Positions 46,133 through 55,054 of a DNA stretch of 64,000 bases are shown here, piece after piece. The notes below the pieces were generated by a model. It was not told the origin of the DNA and ran no database searches. It saw nothing but the letters and a program-made list of their open reading frames with translations. The stretch covers positions 125,587,927 to 125,651,926 of the forward strand of contig CM068367.1 in the NCBI GenBank assembly GCA_034769895.1, written 5' to 3'. Position numbers and translations under genes: made by a program. How positions within the stretch are numbered: the first letter of the stretch is position 1; each line of letters opens with the position of its first letter. Source of the stretch: Magicicada septendecula (lineage: Eukaryota > Arthropoda > Insecta > Hemiptera > Cicadidae).

Positions 46133-49100
46133 GATTGGAGCGTACCTGCAAAATGTGTACATAAAAAATAATGTGTTTGGATGATTAGTGCGTTCGCCTC
46201 GCACCGGGTCGTTACAGTAATTTTGTGGCTAACGATGTTTGTAGCGTAGTTCTGATCACCTGTATATTACGGCAGTAACCTTACCTGTTATTCTTAGGGG
46301 GTGTGATAATCCCGGGTGGCGCCAAGTCATTTTACTAAACAACTAAAAACTGTATTTGAACGAGTTATCAGCGTAGCGGGTTGGTGTATTCAAATCGTTC
46401 CCGCTCGCACAGCCGTCTCAATCGTCGCTTCTGACGAATAACTGGCAACTAGCTTACTGCTACGATTTATTCTTCAATACAAGTAATTATTATATAGCAC
46501 TCCCTACGAAATGATAACGCTGGTTACTCCCTGTAATAAATATTTTTTAATGGTGATATCTGGAAACATTTACAATTACAACAAAATAATTATCGTTTGA
46601 TTACATGAGATCTTATTTTCAGGGCGGCGAATTAATTTAGAAGCCATTTAACCTAGCGTCTGTTTACGTTAGGCTTATTACAGTTTTGGTTTCAAAAATC
46701 CGTGGATTCTTTTGACTATGAGTTAGAGAACTACAATGGTTACAATAAAAATACAAATTACCTTAATCTAAGTGTACAAAAAATATAAAGTGTGCTATTA
46801 CAATCTGTGGTGTTGTGTTGTAAAGGTGTTCTGTAAGTTCGTGTTCAATTCTTAGGTTATTTTATGTTAACAAAGTTTCATTATGTTTTAATTTGCTTAA
46901 ATACTCTATGAAAGAGAAATACTATCTTTATAGTGTGGTAATTTTACCTTTCAAAATTATTTAAAGTGATTAGGGTTGGTGGAAAATAAATAATTGGATA
47001 GTACTTAACAATTCGACGTGTATAGGCCTTTGTAGTTGGTTCGAGATAGGAATTGGCTGCATAAAATCAGTTTTCTTGGATTTTGGGCTTCATTAAAATG
47101 TGGCGTCCTTTCGTCTTGTGTTTGGACGTTCTATTTATGGATAATTTCCGTTTATTCAGGTCTTGGGTCTTGTAATATTGGTTGTAGTGGTCATCTGCTT
47201 CTTTGACGATTGGTTTTCAGCAACTTTATACTGTTATTTTCATGATTTACACTGAAAAAACTTTCTTCCGAACTTCTGCATCGGTATGGCTTGATGACGC
47301 TTCGCTTCTTTTTTCTCTACTAATTTTTAACGGTATTTTTCTGTTAACAACCGCTGTTTCCATAGTAACGGTATTTTTCGAATAGGCTTATTTTGAGTTG
47401 ATGTATTGTTATCGAAACTTCGAATCCTTCGTATATCTTTTGATTACTGTTATTCCTCCATCTTCCTTCCTGGTTAATAAATATTGTCACTATAGTATTT
47501 ATTCTCGTTCATAGATTATTTTGATACCCCACAAGCTTGGGTATTTTCAGATTTTAAGTTTTTACAATTATGTTAATGTTGGTTAATTACATTTCCTTTT
47601 ATATAATAATGCCTATTACAATATTTTGTGTTATAAATGATCTACAATTTATCCTTGGTGATTCCTTCACCTCAGATTTTCTAAATTCTGATTCAATTTG
47701 TTATAATCTTTGTTTGTTTGGTTCTGACAGTTATGTTTTTTCTAGGCCTAAGTAGCCATTATAATAATTTACTTATTTCGTTCAAATCACATTTTGGTTC
47801 AGCCTATTGGGCTTACTTTGTTATTTTTATTAGTTGTGTTGTGTTTTGAGTCTGTAGGTGTTTTGTTTATTATTCAATCTTGCTCTCCTTATTTCAATCT
47901 TAAAAATATAACATTAGGTTTATGGACTGCACATTGCATTCAGCCATATCCTCTTATAACAATAACATGAACACAATTTTTTATAAGTTATTAGAGTTAT
48001 TGTTTTGATTAAGAAATATCATCACTCACTCCTAACTTATCCTTATTTGCTAATTTTTTAGTTTATAACACATATTATCTGTGTTGTGATAAACAACATC
48101 ACTTGTTATTAAATTAATGATAGTCCTTTATAAATTAGGTATCTTTGTTAGTTTTTTGACTTCTCAATCTCTAAACAATTTTTATATTCCCTCCATGGTA
48201 ACACCTTCAATTTATTCTATTCTGGAATCCTCCCTTTTTACTTACTACTGGCTATAATTAACTTAACTCTATTGAACATCTTTTTAAATAAAAAGTCATT
48301 ATCACTTCTAGTGTTTTCTATCCCTCGTACTATAATTTACTCTTAATACTACTTATTCATCAGCTATTTATGTACTGTTTATTTCCAACTTTTACCTTAC
48401 CTTCACTTGTAAATTACTTATTGTTAATTACAATTTCACTAGTGTCACACTTCACTTCGGGGTTCTTACACCTACACTATTGCACTGTATCACTGTTTAT
48501 ATCATTTGTTTGATAGTGGGTGACCCCTATACTGATTTCTCTTTCATGACTTAATCCTAATGACAATTAATACTTAATAACTAATACTTACTAACTAATA
48601 ACAATTCTAATTTGTGGTTTCTGGTTGCCTTTTTAATGGGTAGTAACCGTTATCTCTCCTTCCTCCTGATAACCCTTGTTTTGGTTTCAATGCTCTTGTT
48701 GAGTGCTATTTTACTTGTGTTGGTGAATCATTCTTGGATTTCACTTTTGCTCATCTCCCTCCTTCTTCATTTTCCTTGTTTGTTTAATATATTAGGTTTT
48801 TCCTCCGTTCCTTTGGGCATTTTGGGGTCATTTAAACCCATAAACTTGTTTCCTTGTGGCTTAGGTTTATTATTTTCTCATTCTCGTTGTTTATTTGTGG
48901 TTCCCTTCTTTATGTTTGGGTTGTTGTCTCAATCACTTTAAAATATTTACATTTTACTAAGTATGTTCCGTGGTTCCCTTCTTTATGTTTATGTTTTTGT
49001 CTCAATCACTTGGGTTGGGTTATAGTCGTTGTATTGTCGTGTCATATTCCTTATATTTTTATTTAAAATCAATCAGTTCATTTGATAAGAGGTATTTTTT

Positions 49101-49154
49101 ACAATTATAAATATATTTTTTATCTCTGGTACGGGGTTGGCTATTTGTGTCGTG

Positions 49155-49157
<3 letters not shown>
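46122..49157 (-). mobile_element. 5' LTR of C
   Basis: 3036 bp, the same length as the left LTR, with about 14 scattered differences. It lies next to the tRNA-Lys primer-binding site, which makes it the 5' LTR of a minus-strand element. The outer flank is a TA repeat (49158 to about 49200), matching the TA flank before 38641. Confidence 0.92.
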
Positions 49158-49203
<46 letters not shown>

Positions 49204-51430
49204 CTTGTTCATTATTTTAACACATAATTCAAACACATATACCTATACATCACATAATCACAGACAAATTAAATTATAAAGCCTGGCGCACCGCCTGCAT
49301 ATTTTATCAAATACATACATGAAGGTAGAGAAAATCTGGGCTGCCATAATAACAAGAAACTACAATTATAACTTAAGGTGCCAGCACAGCCTGTATAAAT
49401 TTTATAAAATTGTAAAATCTTTAATTTTGTAAAAGTATAAAAATCTAAAGCAAATCTGAATCGATCATAACAGCACCCCTTTTACATTTTTATAATGTCA
49501 GCAGACAGACTAAGAACAGTAACACTTCTGTCAGATACAGATATACTTATAACTTGAGACAACATTTGTAATAGATAATAATAATACTTAATATTGTTAA
49601 TAAATAATAATAAATAATATTTAATTTGTAATGAAATATAATGATAAGTTAAACTTGCTATAATGACAGGCAAAATGTAAAACTAGTAGATTCATATAAT
49701 GGTTTGGTAATGAGCAAAAATTTACAAGACAAGTTTAGCAAGTAAAAGCCAGAACATCTAAGTTACAATAACCAGTACCGCCTGTATATTTCATTCCATA
49801 TAAAAATTGATAATTTCTGAATATTAATTATATATATATATAGGCCTTAAAAAAAATAAATTTTAATATCAGCCATCTGTGCATATAAAATAACAACATG
49901 TTGTATACTAGCAGCTGTGGGAGTGTGCCAGAATAGGCCTGACCTAACCAGGTATGACCAGTAGAAAACCTGTATGAAACGGCACCAACAGGTGCCTAAC
50001 TTGTGCCCACAAAACCTATTTAGAAATTAACACCCGGAAACAGCATGAAAAACAAAAACCCCCAGCCCTTAAATACAGGAAAATAATTAAATATGAAACC
50101 CCAGTAATACTCAGAAGACATCTGAACCAGCCGGTTCGGAATCAAAAAACTCATACCTTATACTTAATTTTAAAGAACAGAATACCCTTACAACATTTGC
50201 ACTCAATGTCTATGAAAATAGCTCTGGCACGCTCCCACAGTGCAGCTCACAATTACAGTGATAGTACGGTATTATCATGAATAATGTTCATAGTAAATGT
50301 CTTGGTGACACACCCTCGATTTAACTATCTAGCTGAATAAGCAAATTGTTCTAGCACAAATTCGTCACACTGATGTTCTGCGGGCCAGGCTAAAAATAAG
50401 AAAAGAGTTCATATCACCTTATCTGAAGTGGCTGTATCACATAGTTATTGGTAGCTAGCTCCCTCCTCGGCACAGACAAAGTTTCAGGTGGCTCATGGCT
50501 GGTGAAGGCGGCCGTACACCAAGCTGTGGCCAGATCTCCATTTCTAGGGCGAGAACCCTAAGGATTCAAAAAGATTAACAAACTGTCCACTAAAACTTGC
50601 ACACAAGTCATGTATATTAACACCTGAACTGGAGCACTCAACCAACTCAAAATAATGCATAAAAGTTTTTAAATTTGCATATGAATTATTTGTAACTCAA
50701 AGATAATCATGAACTCATAATAATAATATGTGCATAGTAATGAGGAACGCACACCGGCTTTAACCAGCGGCGACATAACCATACATGTTCTCAGCCACCT
50801 TGCCACGTGGCGATACCATAATCGCAATTTTGCAAATAAAGAACACATTAAAGGCCCTCTCAGCTACATACAATTAAAAGAATTACAGTACTTCATCTAG
50901 GGCGGTCTTAAAATTTACCTTTAACTGATTTAATTAAAAGAAAGTTCACACTTCCGGTCACCAGTGCGTGTTCATGCATAACCGACAAGATACAGTTCTC
51001 ACTAACGTACTTAATTTAGTTACATCTTTATATTAGGCTAAATGAACCATGATTAAAACAATTACAGGCGGTATCTAAATACTATGACATCGATTAAATT
51101 TCTTAATACTCACACACACATCTGATCGAACCACGAGCATTCTAACGTTCGCATCTGGTTGAATACATTTTGAATTTAAATATTTCTTTACTACCAAATC
51201 ATTGTTTAAAATTCTATAAGGCACTTACCGGGAAGTCTCAAGCACTTAGCCTGCCATAGGAGGAGAAGATTGCACACGAAAACTGTCCGAGGTAAGAAGC
51301 TGAGCTGTTTGCACGAGGATTGGCAGACGGTGACTGACCTGTTCACCAACTGCCATCACGAAACCTAAGCTTCGCCACCAGATCGCGTCGTCGTCGCAGC
51401 ACAGCCTGCGAAATTGCGTTTACCTTACTC
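49158..51430. other. Unassigned AT-rich region
   Basis: Begins with TA repeats, then about 2.2 kb with no ORF of note and no RNA gene that I can recognise. A phrase like ccgcctgtatat(t) recurs loosely near 49290, 49390 and 49780. One MITE-like inverted-repeat pair lies at 49916-50239. The boundary with the Polinton fragment is approximate. Confidence 0.5.
49916..50239. mobile_element. MITE-like inverted-repeat element
   Basis: tgtgggagtgtgccaga at 49916-49932 is matched in reverse complement, with one mismatch, at 50223-50239, bounding about 324 bp without coding capacity. gcagc lies just outside both ends, but I could not define a clean target duplication. It could be a small non-autonomous DNA transposon. 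Confidence 0.4.
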
Positions 51431-51442
51431 GTGCCGTGACAT

Positions 51443-52100
51443 TTATCCGCAGCCGAAAACCAGTATGGCATTTCTCCGAACGCCGGCTCGTGCAAACGCC
51501 GGCACAGAATCACCGATCATCCATTTTCCGTTTGCATGTCTTACGCCGTACGTATAGTCCATCAGACGATCACGTTCGGCCGACACGATCATGCGCATGT
51601 ATTTGTTCGCTAACGATTCACTGTCGTATTTGGTCAGAAAATATCTCGCGCTTCGCGCCATCCTTCCGGCGTGTCTAACATTTTTCGATGTTGAGACTAT
51701 GATCGTCCTCGCCGTCGTCGTCCGATGTTTCGGCCATCAGGGGCGTTTTCAGGAAACGTGGTGTCAATCGGGGACGGAGCAGTGTTCCTACGTCGATCTT
51801 ACTACTCGCGCCCATCGGATCGTCCTCCTCCTCCTCCACCTCACGTTTCATCTTTTTCGTCGGCTTTTCGTTTGTTGTTTTACGTTTTTTTTCAACCAAC
51901 GCTTGCGAAATAGTTTGTGACGGTTCCAGTATCGGTTTGTAACTTTTGGATAACGTTGCTTCCTCTTCACGGATCCCGTGTTTTAACGCACGGTATTTCT
52001 TCCGTGTGTCATCGCTGATCGTGTCGATATCGCGGGCTAATCGTTTCTTCTTTTCGTCCATCTCGATAAACGTCGGTACGTCGACTAACGTCGTTGACAC
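51443..52100 (-). pseudogene. Unknown Polinton-type protein, two frames
   Basis: The first frame (52100-51675, 141 residues) is Lys/Glu/Asp-rich with a basic stretch. The second (51661-51443, 72 residues) has an ordered segment with D-Y-T-Y-G-V-R and G-K-W-M-I-G-D. A module of this kind, an acidic-basic linker followed by Y-G-V-R and M-I-G, is to my knowledge found in uncharacterised insect Polinton proteins. The frames differ by one base and are separated by 13 bases, so they may be one broken gene. The end near 51443 runs out of homology, consistent with truncation. Function unknown. Confidence 0.45.
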
Positions 52101-52183
52101 CAGGACACTTGTATTACCCGTATGCTCGACGACTTTTTCTGGTGAACAGCTGTTACGTGCGATCGGTCCACATCTGTTAATCG

Positions 52184-52850
52184 TTAGGTGCGACTACTAT
52201 GAAACGGTCGAAACCGGCTCTGTACCTGCCGGCGTTCGTTGGATTCGTTCACCTGGCGCGGTTTCATTCCGATCGTTCTGTGCATGCTGTCATTGTACGC
52301 CCTGACCAGTTCCGGTAACATATCCAACCAACGATAATGACCTTGTTCACTGAACGCACGATACGTGCGCGTTTTCAACGTACGGTTGAACCGTTCAACG
52401 ATGGACGCCTTTTTCTCACTATACGTGGAATAAAGTGTGACACCGTATCTGCTCAGCAACGTTTGTATGGCACTAGTTTGTAGAAAGTTTGTAGTACTCT
52501 TCCCGTTGTCTGTCTGCAGATATTTCATCTTATTAGCACGCAGAATAGGTTCCAGAGCTCGTGCGACCTCTACACCCGTCTTTGTTTTCAACGGAACGGC
52601 GTACGCGTACTTGCTAAACGCGTTAATCATCGTCATGAGGTACTTGAATCCCTTGTTCACCTTCGCGTGCGGTATCATCTCTACGAGGTCCGCTTGCTAC
52701 AAGTCGTGAAGTCCCTTCAACTCGACCGCTCGTCTCGGAAATTCCTTCTTACCGGTCTGTGCAACTCCGTTGCGATAGTCTTGCGAACGCTCTGCTGTAC
52801 ATTTTTTGTCCGCCGTTTCATTCTCACGTCGTCATGGTGCGAACCGTGAT
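52184..52850 (-). pseudogene. Polinton integrase (rve type), broken
   Basis: The open part 52678-52184 (164 residues) is an integrase core: a strand-rich start (K-Y-L-M-T-M-I-N-A-F-S-K-Y-A), T-D-N-G-K carrying the second catalytic Asp, and V-E-R-F-N-R-T-L carrying the Glu. The first catalytic Asp is in A-D-L-V-E-M just upstream, where a TAG stop precedes it. A frameshift lies further upstream near 52735. The enzyme inserts Polinton DNA. No intact N-terminal zinc finger was found. The two lesions make this copy inactive. Confidence 0.78.
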
Positions 52851-52889
52851 TCACGACACGCCGGCACGTAGTAAACAGTCGGCTCGGTG

Positions 52890-53335
52890 CTAAACGTAAC
52901 TCTCAGCGATACCGTTCTGGTACGACCGCCTTCCATCACGTGACTGTCGCGACGCCGCCGCTCCACACCCAGTTATATCATCTCGACCGAACGGAAGAAC
53001 GTTCTTCTTGTGATTACGCAAGTACGTTAAGACGTGAGCTAAACTGATTTTCATACACCCATTACGCACGAGGCCCATTCCGCTATAATATCTCATGAGC
53101 GTGTGTTGTTTCGTGTCCAACGCTCGTACGGACTTAACGGAATTCATGTCTTTGAATATGACGCTACGTATAACTTTTCGCGGTACTGGTGCATTTCCGC
53201 GACTACGACGTTATCGTTCTCGGGTAGGCGCTCGCACATGTGTTTAGCTTTGAGTTCAGCGATTGGGCGTTGACTTCGTGACTCCGTGTGCAGGTGTATC
53301 AGGTACGAGTTCAACAACCAAAATTCGTCTGCCAT
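52890..53335 (-). pseudogene. Unrecognised Polinton minus-strand frames
   Basis: Two frames, 53335-53144 (63 residues) and 53147-52890 (85 residues), overlap by four bases at a stop/start. The second begins M-N-S-V-K-S-V and ends in a Gly/Arg/Ser-rich stretch. I recognise no family. They lie between the integrase and the next broken frames on the same strand, and may be remnants of one structural gene or two small ones. Confidence 0.35.
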
Positions 53336-53350
53336 AGCGCCCGTGCACCG

Positions 53351-53904
53351 CTACCACTGTTCGTAAAAACGCTGGTCTTTCACCGTGTACCCTTGATCGC
53401 GCGAATACCGCAGACCAAAGTATTCGCAATACTCGCGGAGCGTAGGCAACGCCTCCTTCAGAAAGGGTACCGAAAACAATCCCTGCGCCTTGTTGTTCAC
53501 CAACGCAAACTGTTTACCTCTCGCTAGTGTCGGTAACGAGGACGGTGGACAGTGCACGTCAAAACTTACGTTGTAGCTAGGACCCAGTGTGCACTTTGGC
53601 GCTATCGCTCTCGCGCTTCTGTATATTTCAAATCGGTGTACGTATTGGAATAGTGCGCTCCGTAATGACGATGCAACACGAAGCGTGAGGGATCGAACTT
53701 CTGTAGGCGAGCATGTCCGTGTACACCGTTGCGTAGTTCATCCGTACGTGCGTATCGTGTAAACCGTGCACGCGTTGAACGGCGCGATACAGTTCGGGAA
53801 TCAGACGGAAACGTGAAAGAAAATGCCATCCGTGACGTACGGTACACTTGAACATACTGTTTTCGTAAACCACGAGTTCTATCGGTACGTTCTTTTGTTC
53901 GCAC
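53351..53904 (-). pseudogene. Unrecognised Polinton minus-strand gene, frameshifted
   Basis: Several overlapping minus-strand frames (53904-53602, 53873-53628, 53557-53351) each carry protein-like stretches that swap frame. Examples are a Trp/Phe/Tyr-rich segment in the 53873 frame and a segment with S-V-P-F-L-K and Y-F-G-L-R-Y in the 53557 frame. The pattern is that of one longer gene with two or more indels. Its position in the integrase arm suggests a virion or accessory protein, but no motif supports a specific function. Confidence 0.35.
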
Positions 53905-53998
53905 TCATCGATAAATTCAAGCTAACGTGATTTGTTGTGTATACGATCGGAGACTATCATCAACAGCACGATCGGCGGCAGATCACCGCTATGTTTTT

Positions 53999-54220
53999 TT
54001 ATGTGACGCCAACAACGTCCGTGATATCTGTCAACACCGAACTTGTATGTGTACAGTAGTTGCCACAAAATCGTTTTTTCTTCACAAAATACATGGGACA
54101 CAAGTTGGATCGTATCGCGCTTTGTGACGGTTTTGTTATCGCAAAATGTTTCCCATCATCGTATCGATAGACGTCCATTGTGTCGGCGATCTGCGATGCA
54201 AGTGATACGCGCTTCGACAT
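53999..54220 (-). CDS. Small unknown ORF in the Polinton arm
   Basis: 73 residues, with Cys-containing C-terminal half and no recognisable domain. It lies between the BIR gene and the broken frames on the same strand. It could be a gene remnant or chance. A TAG/CTA trinucleotide tract with inverted symmetry (about 54330-54365) and AT-rich DNA separate it from the BIR gene. Confidence 0.25.
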   Translation of the reverse strand: MSKRVSLASQIADTMDVYRYDDGKHFAITKPSQSAIRSNLCPMYFVKKKRFCGNYCTHTSSVLTDITDVVGVT

Positions 54221-54390
54221 CGACGTGTTATTTAAAGTGTATACGCATAATGTTTGTGGAATTTTTTTTATTTATTTTTTTATCATGGGCACCATCATTC
54301 AGACTTTGGACTGTCTACAGTCGTTTAGTAGTAGTAGTAGTACTAACACATATTACTACTAGTACTACCCAAACGGGTTTGTAGGTGAGT

Positions 54391-54725
54391 TTATGCCGGC
54401 TCTGAAAAAAGCCGTTTTTGTGTGCGTCGACTTCTACAACCACTCTTACATGTGGACATTGACGCCTTACGGACTTGCGTGGGATTATCGCCCGCCTCCC
54501 AATCCATAATTCTTATTTTACATACGCAACATCTTACAACATCGCCGTCGACTTCGTAAAAGAACCCGGCTTTGGCCAGGTCGTACAGTTTCACGTTCCC
54601 ATCCGGATATATAGGAACGTAAAATTTAATATGACCACGCCGTTGGATGTTGTAATAGCTGTTCAGACGTTTTGCAAAAGAATATGCGTATGCGTCTATA
54701 TCTGAAGCAAGAATGCTCGTTTGCT
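54391..54725 (-). pseudogene. BIR-domain (IAP-like) protein, degraded
   Basis: The open frame runs from just after a stop near 54730 to 54391. An ATG inside it at 54594 gives 67 residues. The core has the BIR signature: A-K-A-G-F-F-Y, then D-x-V-R-C-C-V-C (zinc C-x2-C), then W-E-A-G-D-N-P and a last Cys. The zinc-ligand His expected seven residues before that Cys is Arg here, so the fold is probably damaged. BIR proteins bind caspases or related partners and are used by insect DNA viruses against apoptosis. Here the gene lies upstream of the minus-strand Polinton genes, so it is probably Polinton cargo. A captured host gene is an alternative. Confidence 0.6.
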
Positions 54726-54736
54726 TCGGTACATTT

Positions 54737-54930
54737 CACCTCCACGAGGATAGCTGCGCGCGCAACCGGTAGTGGGAGAGGTAATCACTGACGGTGGGGG
54801 GAGAGCTGCGCGCGCAGTCGGTAGTGGGGATTGCTGTCGGCAATAGGTAGTAGGAGCGGTATGAAATAAACCATGGTAGTGGGAGCAGATAGCTGCGCGC
54901 GCAGCCTGATGTGTAAGCGGAGAGGGGATC
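54737..54930. promoter_or_regulatory. GC-rich palindromic repeats between divergent arms
   Basis: Three copies of gctgcgcgcgca(g/a) lie at 54753-54766, 54805-54818 and 54892-54905. The last is a perfect 14-bp palindrome (gctgcgcgcgcagc). Each sits near ggtagtggga-type sequence. They lie between the minus-strand BIR arm and the plus-strand polymerase, where a shared promoter or origin would be expected. Function is inferred. Confidence 0.5.
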
Positions 54931-55054
54931 GCCGTCGACGTTCACTTCGTAGTTAACCGACCGAAGCCTATTTTCACGGACGATGTCATACGACGCTGAT
55001 CGGTGACCGAGACGTACTTCCCGATCGTTTAGAAGATTCATACGAAAAAAATCA

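Larger units (their letters stand above)
38641..49157 (-). mobile_element. LTR retrotransposon C, complete and non-autonomous
   Basis: Two 3036-bp LTRs in direct repeat (38641-41676 and 46122-49157) surround a 4445-bp interior on the minus strand: tRNA-Lys primer-binding site, coiled-coil gag, protease, RNase H scar, non-coding spacer, purine tract. I counted about 14 differences between the LTRs, so insertion is fairly recent. It inserted in TA repeats, so the short target duplication cannot be read exactly. Reverse transcriptase and integrase are absent. Confidence 0.92.

Noticed and set aside
54240..54370. TAG/CTA trinucleotide tract as a hairpin gene or terminator
   Set aside because: It is a simple repeat with incidental inverted symmetry. 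There is no supporting context.
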